A stretch of DNA of 54,227 nt from Gammaproteobacteria bacterium. GTDB taxonomy: Bacteria; Pseudomonadota; Gammaproteobacteria; Pseudomonadales; Halieaceae. Below are positions 20,592 through 30,846 of the stretch, in pieces. Every line of letters begins with the position of its first letter. Within the stretch, counting starts at the first letter, position 1. A program made the translations under genes and the position numbers. The notes under the pieces are model-generated. The model did not search any database. It worked only from the letters and a program-made list of their open reading frames with translations, and had not been told where the DNA came from. Location: positions 1 to 54,227 of the forward strand of contig JAUIEP010000015.1 of the NCBI GenBank assembly GCA_030428835.1, written 5' to 3'.

Positions 20592-21827
20592 ATGATCTCA
20601 GAACACGCCATGACAGCGCAGGAGCGCGGTACGGTCGGCTCCCTGGCCCTCCTGTACGCCTTCCGCATGCTGGGCCTGTTCATGGTGTTGCCGCTCATCG
20701 CCCTGTACGCGGCCGATATGCCCGGCGCGACGGCATTCACGATCGGGCTCGCCCTCGGCCTCTACGGGCTCTCCCAGGCGCTCCTGCAGATACCGCTGGG
20801 CTGGCTGTCGGACCGCGTCGGTCGCAAGCCGGTCATTGTCGGCGGCCTCCTGCTGTTTGCCGTGGGCAGCATCGTGGCGGCGCTGGCGGACAGCATCGTT
20901 GGGGTGATTCTGGGGCGCGCCCTGCAGGGCGCCGGCGCGATTGCCAGTACCGTGCTGGCGCTGGTCGCCGACCTCACCCGGGAAGAGCAGCGCACCAAGG
21001 CCATGGCCGTGGTCGGCATGAGTATCGGCGGGGCTTTCGCGCTCGCCATGGTGCTCGGTCCGCTCGTTGCCAGCTACGGGGGCCTGGTCGCCGTCTTCTG
21101 GCTGACGGCCTGCCTGGCCTGCGTTGGGATCGGCATCGTGGTGCTGCTCGTGCCCACGCCTGCCCCGGGGCATGCGGAGCACGAGGAGGTGGGTGCGCGC
21201 GCGCCGCTCATCCTGCGCAGTGTGCGCGACGGCGCCCTCGCGCGATTGAACCTTGGCGTGTTCACGCTGCACTTCGTCCTGATGGCGCTTTTTCTCATGG
21301 TTCCCGGTTACCTGGAAGGCGTTGCCGGTATCCACCGCGACGCCCACTGGCAGGTGTACCTCCCGGCGCTGCTGTTGTCCTTGCTCGGCATGGTCCCCCT
21401 GATGACGGTGGCGGAGCGGGGCGGCCGCCTGCGCGAGGCCTTCCTGTTCGCGATCGTGCTGCTGTTCGCGGCCATCGCGATTCTGGCGACCGCCGTGGCC
21501 AGTACCCAGGTCTACGCCGCACTCTGGCTGTTCTTTGTCGGCTTCAATTACCTGGAGGCGACCCTGCCCTCGCTCGTGAGCAAGACCGTCTTCAGCGGCG
21601 GCAAGGGCACCGCGCTGGGGGTCTACTCGACCAGCCAGTTCCTGGGTGCTTTTGCCGGCGGTGCGGCCGGCGGCTGGCTGCTGCAGGCCCATGGACAGCG
21701 GACGCTGTTCGGCACCTGCCTCGCCCTGACGGCCCTCTGGTGGCTGTTGGCGCTGCGTATGCGCGCCCCCGCGACAAAGGCGACACAGGCGACGCCCGCG
21801 GAACAGGTCACCCTGCCGGAAAGCTGA
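20592..21827 (+). CDS. MFS transporter, YajR-like
   Basis: This 411-residue major facilitator protein has twelve predicted membrane helices. Motif A reads [16 protein letters not shown] near residues 70-85, and the early sequence [25 protein letters not shown] is characteristic of the YajR/AraJ-type drug-proton antiporter group. It lacks the soluble C-terminal YAM domain found in E. coli YajR. The substrate is unknown. The order uvrA (divergent)-MFS-ssb is conserved in several gammaproteobacteria. The start could be TTG 20589, ATG 20592 or ATG 20610. ATG 20592 is used here. Confidence 0.87.
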   Translation: MISEHAMTAQERGTVGSLALLYAFRMLGLFMVLPLIALYAADMPGATAFTIGLALGLYGLSQALLQIPLGWLSDRVGRKPVIVGGLLLFAVGSIVAALADSIVGVILGRALQGAGAIASTVLALVADLTREEQRTKAMAVVGMSIGGAFALAMVLGPLVASYGGLVAVFWLTACLACVGIGIVVLLVPTPAPGHAEHEEVGARAPLILRSVRDGALARLNLGVFTLHFVLMALFLMVPGYLEGVAGIHRDAHWQVYLPALLLSLLGMVPLMTVAERGGRLREAFLFAIVLLFAAIAILATAVASTQVYAALWLFFVGFNYLEATLPSLVSKTVFSGGKGTALGVYSTSQFLGAFAGGAAGGWLLQAHGQRTLFGTCLALTALWWLLALRMRAPATKATQATPAEQVTLPES

Positions 21828-21945
21828 GCCACGCCGGCCCTTCCAGGTGCCTGCGTGAGCACCTATGCTGTCGCATTTGCCCCGGCGGGTTGCTATAGTC
21901 GCAGGCTCGCCGGTATCGATTAAGCGCTTGCAACGAGGTAGTCCT

Positions 21946-22437
21946 ATGTCCAGGGGAGTCAACAAAGTCATTCTGATCGGCAATCTGGGCAATGACCCCG
22001 AAACCCGTTTTTTCCCCGACGGCGGCGCCGTCACCAATGCCAGCATCGCCACCAGTGAGTCGTGGCGCGACAGGCAGACCGGTGAACAGAAGGAACGCAC
22101 CGAGTGGCACCGCGTGGTGTTTCGCGACCGCGGCAACTACCGCCTTGGCCAGATTGCCGGTGAGTACCTGAAGAAGGGCTCCAAGGTGTTCGTCGAGGGT
22201 AAGCTGCAGACCCGGAAGTGGCAGGACCGTGATGGGCAGGACCGCTACACCACCGAGATCGTGGCCAACGAGATGCAGATGCTGGACAGTCGAGGCCAGG
22301 GTGGCGACTTTGCCGGCAGTGGCAGCGGCGGCGGCTTCAGCCAGGCGCCGCAGAAGGCGCCCGCTGGCCGGGTGGCGGAAGCCCAGGGTGGTGCGCCGGC
22401 CAATTTTGAACAGTTCGACGATGACATTCCGTTCTAA
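21946..22437 (+). CDS. ssb: Single-stranded DNA-binding protein
   Basis: This 163-residue protein has an N-terminal OB fold ([21 protein letters not shown] through the DRYTTEIVA strand, about residues 1-110). A glycine/glutamine-rich linker follows, then the acidic tip FDDDIPF, which recruits repair and replication partners. The frame is open upstream, but ATG 21946 with CGAGGT before it is the family start. TATAGT at 21894-21899 is a likely -10 box without a clear -35. Confidence 0.97.
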   Translation: MSRGVNKVILIGNLGNDPETRFFPDGGAVTNASIATSESWRDRQTGEQKERTEWHRVVFRDRGNYRLGQIAGEYLKKGSKVFVEGKLQTRKWQDRDGQDRYTTEIVANEMQMLDSRGQGGDFAGSGSGGGFSQAPQKAPAGRVAEAQGGAPANFEQFDDDIPF

Positions 22438-22439
22438 GC

Positions 22440-22464
22440 GAGTGGCGCGTGGTTTGCGCCACTC
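22440..22464 (+). terminator. Hairpin downstream of ssb
   Basis: GAGTGGCGC and GCGCCACTC form a perfect 9-base stem with a 7-base loop, starting three bases after the ssb stop. There is no T-run, so it is either a weak terminator or a 3' stabilising hairpin for the ssb message. Confidence 0.5.
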
Positions 22465-22488
22465 TCCCTGAGTTGCACGTGTTTACTC

Positions 22489-23373
22489 GTGCGTGTCCTG
22501 ATTCTTGGCTCCGACACCCCGCTAGGCAGCGCCCTGATTGAACGCGGCGCGAAGCCTGCACGTCACGAACTGAACCCTATGAGCCGGTCCGCCTGCCGCT
22601 GGAAGAGCGAGCGCCAGGCAAAGAAAGGCGTGGTCCGCGCCAAGTGCGACATCGTGGTCGATGTGCGCATCGAGGCCGCCGGCGACGGCGGCGTGCAGAT
22701 ACAGGAACTGGATATCAAGCGCTGCCGCTGGATCGCCAAGGCCTGCCAGCGCGCCGGCATCACCTATCTTTACGTCTCCAGCTCGCGGGTGTTTTCCGGC
22801 CGCCTGGACCGGCCCTACACGGAGGAGGATGAGGCGGACAGTGAGGAGGTCGTCGGGGGCCTGCTGACCCAGGCCGAGGAAGTGGTCGCGCAGACCTGCG
22901 AACGCCATCTCATCCTGCGTCTGGGGCCCGTGTTCTCCTACGAGGGCGCCAATCTTATCACCCAGATGCTGGGGGCACTGCGCCAGGGCGACAGCCTGAT
23001 CCTGGACAACAACCTGCGCGGTTCTCCCGTGGCGGCCGCGGACGGGGCGCGCGTGTTATTGGCGCTGCTCGACCAGCTCAGCACGGGTATCGAGCCCTGG
23101 GGAATCTACCATTACGGCAGCGCCGATACCGCGACCTACTTCGAGTTCGCGGAGGCGCTGCTCGCCAGCGCTTCACAGTTCTTCGAGTTCAGTTCATCCG
23201 CGGTGCAACTGGAACGCGAGTCCGCCGGCCTCATGACCCTGAACCGCTCGCTGGACTGCAACAAGATTCGCAATACGTTCGCCATCCGCCAGGTGACCTG
23301 GCGCAGCGCTATCGGCGACCTGGTGAAACACTATTACGACCAACAACAGACGGGGGAAGCGGCCCATGGCTAA
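22489..23373 (+). CDS. RmlD-like sugar nucleotide-binding protein, probably catalytically degenerate (GTG start)
   Basis: This 294-residue protein resembles dTDP-4-dehydrorhamnose reductase and NAD-dependent epimerases. It has a Rossmann start MRVLILGSDTPLGSAL, the strand YVSSSRVFSG near 95-104 (compare STDYVFDG in RmlD) and PYTEEDEAD near 110-117. The segment where family enzymes carry the catalytic Y-x3-K reads VVGGLLTQAEE (about 121-131), with neither residue present. It may therefore bind a nucleotide sugar or cofactor without reducing it, although a misalignment by eye is possible. It overlaps moaB by 8 bases, which implies coupling with molybdenum cofactor genes. Residues 30-55 are unusually basic. 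Confidence 0.7.
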   Translation: MRVLILGSDTPLGSALIERGAKPARHELNPMSRSACRWKSERQAKKGVVRAKCDIVVDVRIEAAGDGGVQIQELDIKRCRWIAKACQRAGITYLYVSSSRVFSGRLDRPYTEEDEADSEEVVGGLLTQAEEVVAQTCERHLILRLGPVFSYEGANLITQMLGALRQGDSLILDNNLRGSPVAAADGARVLLALLDQLSTGIEPWGIYHYGSADTATYFEFAEALLASASQFFEFSSSAVQLERESAGLMTLNRSLDCNKIRNTFAIRQVTWRSAIGDLVKHYYDQQQTGEAAHG

Positions 23374-23896
23374 GGCTTCGGCGGGCAAGCAGCAATGGCT
23401 GTCCTGCGCCGTGCTCACGGTGTCGGATACGCGCACTGAGGAGGACGATACCTCCGGCCATTTCCTGGTTGCGGCGCTGCAGGCCGCCGGGCATACGCTG
23501 GCGGACAAGGCCATCGTCATCGACGACATCTACAGGATTCGCGCCGTGCTGTCCGCCTGGATAGCGGATGAGGGCGTGAACGCGGTGCTCATTACCGGCG
23601 GTACGGGGTTTTCCGGTCGAGATTCCACACCGGAGGCGGTCGCACCCCTGTTCGACAAGGAGATCGACGGCTTCGGCGAGGTGTTTCGCGCGTTGTCCCT
23701 GGCGGAGATCGGCTCCTCCACCGTACAGTCCAGGGCTCTGGCGGGTCTGGCCAACGACACGGTCATCTTCTGCATGCCGGGCTCCACCGGCGCCTGTCGC
23801 ACGGCCTGGGAGGGCATCATCCGCGACCAGCTCGACAGCACCTACAAGCCCTGCAACTTCGTGGGTGTGCTCAATGTGAGGTCCGAGCGGGCTTGA
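23366..23896 (+). CDS. moaB: Molybdenum cofactor biosynthesis protein B
   Basis: This 176-residue MoaB/MogA family protein contains LTVSDTRTEEDDTSG near residues 17-31, the MPT-binding loop ITGGTGFSGRDSTPEAV near 75-91 and MPGSTGACRTAWEGII near the C-terminus. The family adenylylates molybdopterin or binds it before molybdenum insertion. It overlaps the upstream gene by 8 bases and the downstream moeA by 4, so the three are co-translated. The length fits MoaB (about 170). Confidence 0.93.
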   Translation: MAKASAGKQQWLSCAVLTVSDTRTEEDDTSGHFLVAALQAAGHTLADKAIVIDDIYRIRAVLSAWIADEGVNAVLITGGTGFSGRDSTPEAVAPLFDKEIDGFGEVFRALSLAEIGSSTVQSRALAGLANDTVIFCMPGSTGACRTAWEGIIRDQLDSTYKPCNFVGVLNVRSERA

Positions 23897-25098
23897 GCGC
23901 ACTGCTGCCCCTGGCCGAGGCGCTCGAACGCGTCCTCGGTGCCGTCACCGCTGTAGCCGGGGTGGAGACGCGCAGCCTCATCGCCGCGCGCGGCTGTGTG
24001 CTGGGCGAGGACATCATCTCCGCTGTGGACGTGCCCCCATCCGACAACAGCGCGATGGACGGCTACGCCCTGCGCGCGGCCGATGCCCCCGGCCCGCTGG
24101 CCGTCAGCCAGCGCGTTCCGGCCGGTGCCGTCCCCGCGGCACTCGCCGCGGGCACCGCCGCGCGAATCTTCACCGGGGCCGCGGTCCCTCCCGGTGCGGA
24201 CGCGGTAGTCATGCAGGAGGATTGCGCGGAGGTCGATGGCCGGGTGACGATCGCCGCCACGGTCGCGAGTGGCGACAACATCCGCCGGCGCGGCCAGGAT
24301 ATCGCCCGCGGCGAGATGGCGCTCTCCCGCGGCCGCCGCCTGCGCCCACAGGACATGGGCCTGCTGGCTTCCCTGGGCCTCGCCAGCGTGCCGGTATTCC
24401 GCCCGTTGCGCGTGGCGGTGCTCTGCACCGGCGACGAGCTTGTCGAACCGGGCGACGCGCTGGCGCACGAGAGCCAGATCTACAATTCCAATCGCTATAC
24501 CCTTGCGGGACTCATCACGGCCCTGGGTTGCGAATTCGTGGACGGGGGTATCGTCCGGGACACACCCGAAGACACGGCACAGGCATTGTCCGCCGCCGCC
24601 GCGCAGGCGGACTGTGTGATTACCTCGGGCGGTGTTTCAGTGGGAGAGGAGGACCACGTCAAGGCGCAGGTTGAGCGGCTCGGCCAGCTCGACCTGTGGA
24701 AGCTCGCGATCAAGCCCGGCAAGCCCCTGGCCTTTGGCCGCATCGGCGATACACCCTTCATCGGCCTGCCCGGCAATCCCAGTTCCGTCTTTGTCACCTT
24801 CTGCCTGGTGGCGCGCCCCTTCCTGCTGCGCCTGCAAGGGTGTGCGGATACCGCTCCGCCGCGGTTGCTTGCGCGCGCGGGCTTCGCGGTGCCGCGGCCG
24901 GGCTCGCGCCAGGATTACCTGCGGGTCACGTTGCGACGGGAGGGCGATGGCCTGGTTGCGGAGCGGTTTCCCAACCAGAGTTCCGGTGTGCTGAGCTCGG
25001 TAAGCCACAGCAACGCCCTGGCGGTGGTACCGCCTGGCAGCGTCGTGGCGGAGGGCGACAGGGTCGAGGTGTTGCTGCTGGACCTGTTGACGGCCTAG
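23893..25098 (+). CDS. moeA: Molybdopterin molybdenumtransferase MoeA (TTG start)
   Basis: This 401-residue protein has the MoeA N-terminal domain ([17 protein letters not shown] near residues 46-62), [18 protein letters not shown] and the MPT-binding domain with [27 protein letters not shown] and GLPGNPSS. It inserts molybdate into adenylylated molybdopterin. The TTG start overlaps the moaB stop (TTGA), so expression probably relies on coupling. Its stop overlaps the convergent fabB stop. Confidence 0.95.
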   Translation: MSALLPLAEALERVLGAVTAVAGVETRSLIAARGCVLGEDIISAVDVPPSDNSAMDGYALRAADAPGPLAVSQRVPAGAVPAALAAGTAARIFTGAAVPPGADAVVMQEDCAEVDGRVTIAATVASGDNIRRRGQDIARGEMALSRGRRLRPQDMGLLASLGLASVPVFRPLRVAVLCTGDELVEPGDALAHESQIYNSNRYTLAGLITALGCEFVDGGIVRDTPEDTAQALSAAAAQADCVITSGGVSVGEEDHVKAQVERLGQLDLWKLAIKPGKPLAFGRIGDTPFIGLPGNPSSVFVTFCLVARPFLLRLQGCADTAPPRLLARAGFAVPRPGSRQDYLRVTLRREGDGLVAERFPNQSSGVLSSVSHSNALAVVPPGSVVAEGDRVEVLLLDLLTA

Positions 25099-26321
25099 CC
25101 GTCGAACTTCTGGAACACCAACGATGCGTTGGTGCCGCCGAAGCCGAAGCTGTTGGACATCACCCGCGTGAGGTCGACGCCGTCGTGCCGCTCGCGGGCG
25201 ATGGGCAGACCCTCGGCCTCCGGGTCCAGTTCCTCGATATTGGCCGAGGCCGCGATGAAGCCGTTCTGCTGCATCAGCAGCGAGTAAATCGCCTCGTGGA
25301 CTCCGGCGGCGCCGAGCGAGTGCCCCGAAAGCGACTTCGTTGAGCCGATTACGGGTATGTTGCCGCGACCCTCGAACGCCTCGCGTACAGCCTTGAGTTC
25401 CTGGATGTCGCCGGCGGGCGTGCTGGTGCCGTGGGCGTTGATGTAGTCCACGGGCCCCTCCACGGTCGCCAGCGCCTGGCGCATGCAGCGTGCGGCACCC
25501 TCACCGGAGGGAGCCACCATGTCGTAGCCGTCGGACGTGGCGCCGTAGCCCACCAGCTCGGCGTAGATTTTTGCGCCGCGCGCCTGGGCGTGTTCCAGGG
25601 CTTCCACCACCAGCATGCCGCCGCCACCGGCGATAACGAATCCGTCGCGGTTGGCGTCGTAGGCACGGGAGGCCTTCTCGGGCGTTTCGTTGTACCGGGT
25701 GGACAATGCCCCCATCGCGTCGAACAGGCAGCTCAGCGACCAGTGCAGCTCCTCGCCACCGCCGGCGAACACCATGTCCTGCTTGCCCATCTGTATCTGC
25801 TCCATCGCGTTGCCGATACAGTGCGCGCTGGTGGAACAGGCGGAAGAAATGGAATAGTTGACCCCCTTGATCTTGAACGGGGTGGCGAGACAGGCGGACA
25901 CCGTGCTGCCCATGGTCTGGGTCACCCGGTAGGGACCCACGCGGCGCAGGCCCTTCTCGCGCAGGATGTCCGAGGCTTCCGTCTGGCTGGAGGAGGAGGC
26001 GCCGCCCGAACCCGCGATGATGCCGATGCGCTCGTTGGAAATTTCCTGTTCGGTGAGCCCCGCGTCGGCGATGGCCTGCTGCATAGAGATATACGCGTAG
26101 GCCGCGGCGCTGCCCATGAAACGCAATTGCTTGCGGTCGATGAATTCAGCGGGGTCGATGCGCGGCACACCCGCCACGTGGGAGCGCATACCGACGTCGA
26201 CCTGCTCCTGGTGCGTGACGATACCCGAGCGCCCCTCGCGCAGGGAGTCGGTGACCGCCGCGGCGTCGTTGCCCAGGCAGGAGACGACACCCAGGCCCGT
26301 AACCACTACTCGCCTGCTCAT
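25095..26321 (-). CDS. fabB: 3-oxoacyl-ACP synthase I
   Basis: This 408-residue condensing enzyme of type II fatty acid synthesis elongates cis-unsaturated intermediates. The catalytic triad is visible: Cys162 in SISSACSTS, His297 in NAHGTSTP and His334 in [11 protein letters not shown]. The order fabA-fabB on the minus strand, with four bases between them, is the standard operon for unsaturated fatty acid synthesis. The start [17 protein letters not shown] is canonical. Confidence 0.97.
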   Translation of the reverse strand: MSRRVVVTGLGVVSCLGNDAAAVTDSLREGRSGIVTHQEQVDVGMRSHVAGVPRIDPAEFIDRKQLRFMGSAAAYAYISMQQAIADAGLTEQEISNERIGIIAGSGGASSSSQTEASDILREKGLRRVGPYRVTQTMGSTVSACLATPFKIKGVNYSISSACSTSAHCIGNAMEQIQMGKQDMVFAGGGEELHWSLSCLFDAMGALSTRYNETPEKASRAYDANRDGFVIAGGGGMLVVEALEHAQARGAKIYAELVGYGATSDGYDMVAPSGEGAARCMRQALATVEGPVDYINAHGTSTPAGDIQELKAVREAFEGRGNIPVIGSTKSLSGHSLGAAGVHEAIYSLLMQQNGFIAASANIEELDPEAEGLPIARERHDGVDLTRVMSNSFGFGGTNASLVFQKFDG

Positions 26322-26324
26322 ACG

Positions 26325-26840
26325 CTAGAACGTCTCCGTCGAAGTGAATAGACCCACTCGCAAATCCTTCGCCGTGTAGATTTCCTCGCCGTCCACGCTG
26401 AGCGCGCCGTCCGCGATGCCCATCACCAGTTTACGCTCGATGACGCGCTTCATGGTGATGTTATAGACCACCTTTTTGGCGCTCGGGAGAATCTGGCCCG
26501 TGAACTTCACTTCGCCACAGCCCAGTGCGCGCCCGCGGCCGGGGTTACCGCGCCAGCCGAGGAAGAAGCCCACGAGTTGCCACATGGCATCCAGTCCAAG
26601 GCAGCCCGGCATGACCGGATCGCCGGGGAAGTGACATTCGAAGAACCAGAGGTCGGGGTGAATATCCAGTTCCGCGATGATTTGCCCCTTGCCCGCGTCG
26701 CCGCCGTAGGAATTGATTGCGGTAATGCGGTCCAGCATCAGCATGTTATCGGTCGGTAACTGCGCGTTGCCGGGGCCGAATAGCTCACCGTGTCCGCAGG
26801 CGAGCAATTCGTCCCGCGTATAGGCATCCTTTGCTGTCAT
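26325..26840 (-). CDS. fabA: 3-hydroxydecanoyl-ACP dehydratase/isomerase
   Basis: At 171 residues it has the E. coli length. The hot-dog fold active site shows His70 in [15 protein letters not shown] and Asp84 in [12 protein letters not shown]. FabA introduces the double bond by isomerising trans-2- to cis-3-decenoyl-ACP, feeding FabB. It is the first gene of fabAB. A possible -10 box (TAGAAT, minus strand, 26928-26923) lies upstream without a matching -35. Confidence 0.97.
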   Translation of the reverse strand: MTAKDAYTRDELLACGHGELFGPGNAQLPTDNMLMLDRITAINSYGGDAGKGQIIAELDIHPDLWFFECHFPGDPVMPGCLGLDAMWQLVGFFLGWRGNPGRGRALGCGEVKFTGQILPSAKKVVYNITMKRVIERKLVMGIADGALSVDGEEIYTAKDLRVGLFTSTETF

Positions 26841-27222
26841 AGGCGATCTTTAGTGATGGCTTTGTGGTGGAGTGGTCGGTACGGGTATTTTAACCGAAAA
26901 CGGCGCCGCACCGGGCGGCCCCATTCTAATGACTGTCGGTGACAAGTCCAGCGCGCTGCCGCCTCGGCGGGGGCGCGGCGGAGGCATTGACGCGCGGATG
27001 TGCTGCGGGCGCGCTTGCGCCGCATGCCATAGGACCTGGCGTATCCCGGGAGCTGGAATTCCTGCCAGCCGTGACGTGGATCACTAACGCTCCGGTAGCC
27101 AAAAAATCCCCCTTCCGCTACCATGAAATGCTTCGTGCTGCGGCAGTAAAACGACGCATAACGCTAAGAAAACTAAGCCTTTTTTGAGTTTAGGTGGTAT
27201 TTCCAGGGTCTGAGGGTTCCAG
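26841..27222. other. 382-base divergent intergenic region between fabA and manC
   Basis: This spacer lies between the divergent fabA and mannose-1-phosphate guanylyltransferase genes and must hold both promoters. On the minus strand TAGAAT (26923-26928) and TAAAAT (26887-26892) are possible -10 boxes for fabA, but neither has a good -35. GGTAGC/GCTACC (27094-27099 and 27117-27122) is a weak inverted repeat. No FabR-like palindrome, RNA gene or reading frame of interest was found. Confidence 0.5.
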
Positions 27223-28632
27223 ATGTTAACACCCGTACTGCTTTCCGGGGGCGTCGGCTCAAGATTGTGGCCGGTATCCAGGGAGGCCCATCCCAAACAG
27301 TTCCTGCCCCTGGCCGGTGAGATCAGCATGCTGCAGGAGACGCTGCAGCGCACCGCCGGCCTTCCCGCCGCCGCGCCGCTGGTCGTGTGCAACGAGGAAC
27401 ATCGCTTCATGGTGGCGGAGCAACTGCGCCAGCTGAACGTGAAGCCCGGTGCGCTCATACTGGAACCGGAGGGGCGCAACACGGCCCCGGCCGTGGCCCT
27501 GGCCGCGCTGCAGGTGGTCGCCGCGGACCCGGAGGCGATCATGCTGGTGCTGCCCGCCGACCATCTCATCGGGGATGTGGCAGCCTTCGTCGCGGCAGTC
27601 GAGCAGGCCCTGCCGTTGGCGGCCGAGGGGCGGCTGATGACGTTTGGCGTCGTGCCCACGACCCCCGAGACCGGCTACGGCTACATCAAGTGTGGTGCCG
27701 AGCTGGGTAGCGGGCTGTTCGACCTCGAACGCTTCGTGGAAAAGCCGGACGGTGCGACAGCCCAGTCTTACCTGGACGACGGCGGTTACCTGTGGAACAG
27801 CGGTATGTACCTGCTGCGTGCACAAACCTACCTGGACGAGTTGCAGCGCCTCGCGCCCGACATGCTGGCGGCGTGTCGCGATGCCATGGCCAGCGCGGCC
27901 GGCGACATGGACTTTGTGCGCCCGGAGGCGCAGGCGTTCGCGCGCTGCCCGTCCGACAGCATTGACTACGCTGTGATGGAAAAGACCGAACTCGGTGCGG
28001 TGGTGGCGCTGGACTGTGGCTGGAGCGACGTGGGTGCCTGGTCCGCGCTGTGGGAAGTGGGCGAGCGCGACAGCGACGGCAATGTATTGCAGGGCGATGT
28101 CATCGCGGACAACTGTACCGGCAGTTACCTGCGCAGCGAGTCGCGCCTGGTCGCCGCTACCGGCGTGGAGGATGTCGTCGTGGTAGAGACGGCGGACGCG
28201 GTCCTCGTCGCGGGCCGCAACAACGTGCAGGACGTCAAGAATATCGTCAATGCGCTCAAGTCCGGCGAGCGGCAGGAGGCCTCGCTGCACCGTCGCGTTT
28301 ACCGGCCCTGGGGCTCTTATGAATCGCTCGTGACGGCGGATCGTTTCCAGGTAAAGCGCATTACCGTAAACCCCGGGCAACAGTTATCGCTGCAGATGCA
28401 CCACCACCGCGCGGAGCACTGGATAGTGGTCAATGGCACGGCGGAGGTGACCTGCGAGGACAAGGTGTTCATGCTGGGCGAGGACGAGTCGACGTATATA
28501 CCGCTGGGGCACAAACACCGCCTCGCCAATCCCGGGCACATTCCACTGGAAATTATCGAGGTGCAATCGGGCACCTACCTGGGTGAGGATGACATCGTCC
28601 GTTTTGAGGATGTCTACGGTCGCAGTAAATAG
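27223..28632 (+). CDS. manC: Bifunctional mannose-1-phosphate guanylyltransferase / mannose-6-phosphate isomerase
   Basis: This 469-residue protein fuses an N-terminal nucleotidyltransferase to a C-terminal cupin isomerase. The first has the signature SGGVGSRLWPVSREAHPKQF at 8-27, DHL at about 112-114 and FVEKP. The second has VNPGQQLSLQMHHHRAEHWIVVNG at about residues 375-400, with the metal-binding histidines. It makes GDP-mannose and interconverts fructose-6- and mannose-6-phosphate, as AlgA/ManC do. It heads an operon with galU and a phosphomannomutase, supplying activated sugars for a surface polysaccharide. Confidence 0.95.
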   Translation: MLTPVLLSGGVGSRLWPVSREAHPKQFLPLAGEISMLQETLQRTAGLPAAAPLVVCNEEHRFMVAEQLRQLNVKPGALILEPEGRNTAPAVALAALQVVAADPEAIMLVLPADHLIGDVAAFVAAVEQALPLAAEGRLMTFGVVPTTPETGYGYIKCGAELGSGLFDLERFVEKPDGATAQSYLDDGGYLWNSGMYLLRAQTYLDELQRLAPDMLAACRDAMASAAGDMDFVRPEAQAFARCPSDSIDYAVMEKTELGAVVALDCGWSDVGAWSALWEVGERDSDGNVLQGDVIADNCTGSYLRSESRLVAATGVEDVVVVETADAVLVAGRNNVQDVKNIVNALKSGERQEASLHRRVYRPWGSYESLVTADRFQVKRITVNPGQQLSLQMHHHRAEHWIVVNGTAEVTCEDKVFMLGEDESTYIPLGHKHRLANPGHIPLEIIEVQSGTYLGEDDIVRFEDVYGRSK

Positions 28633-28648
28633 TAGGGAGAACCGAAGT

Positions 28649-29482
28649 TTGATTACGAAATGTATGTTTCCTGTTGCCGGTTACGGCACGCGTTTCCTTC
28701 CCGCCACCAAGAGTATGCCCAAGGAAATGCTGCCGGTGGTGAACAAGCCGCTGGTCCAGTACGGCGTGGAGGAAGCGATCGAGGCGGGCATGACGACCTG
28801 CGCCATGGTGACCGGTCGCGGCAAGCGCGCCATCGCGGACCATTTCGATATCAGTTATGAACTCGAGCACCAGATTTCCGGTAGCGGCAAGGAGGCCTAT
28901 CTCTCCAGTATCCGCAGCGTGCTCGACAAGGGCATTTTCACCATGGTGCGGCAGCGCGAGATGAAAGGCCTCGGGCACGCCATTCTCACGGGTCAGTCAC
29001 TGGTGGGCAATGAACCCTTCGGCGTGCTCCTGTCGGATGACCTGTGTATCAACAACGGCCCCGGGGTCCTGTCGCAGATGGTCGAACTGTACCGCCAGTT
29101 CCGCTGCTCCATCGTTGCCATACAGGAGGTGCCGAAGGAGGATACCGGCGCCTACGGCGTCATCAAGGGCGAAATACTCAAGGACGGCATCTACCGCGTC
29201 GACGAGATGGTGGAGAAGCCCGCGCCCGAGGATGCGCCCTCCAATCTGGCCATCATCGGCCGCTACATCCTTACCCCGGACATCTTCGATATCATCCGTG
29301 AGACGCCCCCCGGCGCCAACGGCGAGGTGCAGCTCACAGATGCGCTGCAGACCCAGGCCAAGCAGGGCTGCGTCATGGCCTACAAGTTCCGCGGCCGGCG
29401 CTTCGACTGCGGCAGCGTGCCCGGCTTCGTCGAGGCGACAAACTTTGTCTACGAGCATTACTACAGCGCCCTCAGCGGCTGA
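28649..29482 (+). CDS. galU: UTP-glucose-1-phosphate uridylyltransferase (TTG start)
   Basis: This 277-residue enzyme makes UDP-glucose. The N-terminal motif [32 protein letters not shown] is diagnostic. [21 protein letters not shown] and the C-terminal [18 protein letters not shown] complete the site. The open frame reaches back into manC, but the TTG at 28649, with AGGGAG nine bases upstream, matches the family start and the 279-residue Pseudomonas enzyme. Confidence 0.93.
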   Translation: MITKCMFPVAGYGTRFLPATKSMPKEMLPVVNKPLVQYGVEEAIEAGMTTCAMVTGRGKRAIADHFDISYELEHQISGSGKEAYLSSIRSVLDKGIFTMVRQREMKGLGHAILTGQSLVGNEPFGVLLSDDLCINNGPGVLSQMVELYRQFRCSIVAIQEVPKEDTGAYGVIKGEILKDGIYRVDEMVEKPAPEDAPSNLAIIGRYILTPDIFDIIRETPPGANGEVQLTDALQTQAKQGCVMAYKFRGRRFDCGSVPGFVEATNFVYEHYYSALSG

Positions 29483-29496
29483 CCCGAGAGATTCCC

Positions 29497-30846
29497 GTGA
29501 CTGAACTGACCTGTTTCAAGGCCTACGACGTGCGTGGCCGCGTGCCCGACCAATTGAATGAAGATATCGCGCGCCGCATCGGGCGGGCCTACGCCCAGGT
29601 GGTGCAGCCGGCGCAGGTCGTGGTGGGCCATGACATCCGCCTCAGCAGCGAGGCCATCAAGGCGGCGCTCAGCGAGGGGCTCATGGAGCAGGGGGTCGAT
29701 GTCTACGACATCGGCCTGTGCGGCACCGAAGAGATCTACTTCGCCACTTCGCACGCCGGCATGGACGGCGGTATCGCGGTTACCGCGAGCCACAATCCCA
29801 AGGACTACAACGGTATGAAGTTCGTGCGCGAGGAGTCGCGCCCGATCTCCGGGGACACCGGGCTGTTCGATATCAAGGCGCTGGCGGAGCGGGACGAGTT
29901 TACGCCGTCAGGCAAGCGCGGCGCACGACACCCGCTGGATACCTCCGCCGCTTACGTCGAGCACCTCCTGTCCTACGTCGATGTCGGGAACCTCAAGCCG
30001 CTCAAGATCGTGGTGGACGCCGGCAACGGCGGCGCGGGCCGCGTGGTCGACCTGCTGGAGCCGCACCTGCCCTTCGAGTTCATCAAGTTGCATCACGAGC
30101 CGGACGGCAACTTCCCCAACGGCGTGCCGAATCCGCTCCTGCCCGAGAACCGCACGGCCGCCATCGAGGCGGTGCGCAGTCACGGCGCGGACCTGGGTAT
30201 CGGTTGGGACGGCGATTTCGACCGCTGTTTCTTCTTTGACGAGCACGGCGAGTTCATTGAGGGCTACTACGTTGTGGGCCTGCTTGCGGAGGCGTTCCTG
30301 CGCCAGCAGGGTCCGGCGAAGATCGTGCACGACCCGCGGCTGACCTGGAATACCATCGACATGGTCGAGAGTCACGGGGGCGAGGCGGTGCAGAGCAAGA
30401 CGGGCCACGCCTTTATCAAGGAGCGCATGCGCCTGGAGAACGCGGTGTACGGCGGCGAAATGAGCGCGCACCATTACTTCCGCGACTTCGCCTACTGCGA
30501 CAGCGGGATGATCCCGTGGCTGCTGGTGACCGGCCTGGTCAGTGCCACCGGCCAGGGACTGTCGTCACTGGTGGCCGAGCGTATGGCCGCCTACCCCTGC
30601 TCGGGTGAAATCAATCGCACGATCGAAGACCCGGGAGCGGTGCTGCGCAAGGTGGAGGAAACCTACGCGGGCAGCGCAGAGTCCGTGGAACACGTCGATG
30701 GGTTGAGCATGGTAATGGGCGACTGGCGATTCAATCTGCGCATGTCCAACACCGAACCTGTCGTGCGCCTGAACGTGGAGAGTCGCGCCGATCGGGCGCT
30801 GATGGAAGCGAAAACGCAGGAACTGCTGGCGCTGATCGACGGCTGA
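29497..30846 (+). CDS. manB: Phosphomannomutase (ManB/CpsG type, GTG start)
   Basis: This 449-residue alpha-D-phosphohexomutase has the phosphoserine loop TASHNP (Ser98), the metal loop DGDFDR at 238-243, the sugar-specificity loop GEMSAHHYF at 320-328 and the phosphate-binding [12 protein letters not shown] near the end. The GEMSxHHYF loop points to mannose/glucose phosphate rather than glucosamine. It supplies mannose-1-phosphate to the upstream ManC. The GTG at 29497 follows GAGAG. The gene ends exactly where the convergent pgi stop begins. Confidence 0.93.
   Translation: MTELTCFKAYDVRGRVPDQLNEDIARRIGRAYAQVVQPAQVVVGHDIRLSSEAIKAALSEGLMEQGVDVYDIGLCGTEEIYFATSHAGMDGGIAVTASHNPKDYNGMKFVREESRPISGDTGLFDIKALAERDEFTPSGKRGARHPLDTSAAYVEHLLSYVDVGNLKPLKIVVDAGNGGAGRVVDLLEPHLPFEFIKLHHEPDGNFPNGVPNPLLPENRTAAIEAVRSHGADLGIGWDGDFDRCFFFDEHGEFIEGYYVVGLLAEAFLRQQGPAKIVHDPRLTWNTIDMVESHGGEAVQSKTGHAFIKERMRLENAVYGGEMSAHHYFRDFAYCDSGMIPWLLVTGLVSATGQGLSSLVAERMAAYPCSGEINRTIEDPGAVLRKVEETYAGSAESVEHVDGLSMVMGDWRFNLRMSNTEPVVRLNVESRADRALMEAKTQELLALIDG

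Noticed and set aside
25431-26351. Plus-strand 306-codon frame opposite fabB and fabA
   Set aside because: It is antisense to two well-supported enzymes, and its composition (Gly/Val/His-rich) is typical of a reverse-complement shadow.
26923-26945. fabA promoter using TTGTCA and TAGAAT
   Set aside because: The two boxes are 11 bases apart, too close for sigma70. Only the -10 was kept as a possibility.
27094-27122. Inverted repeat GGTAGC/GCTACC as a manC operator
   Set aside because: The arms are only six bases with a 17-base gap, which is expected by chance in a 382-base spacer.
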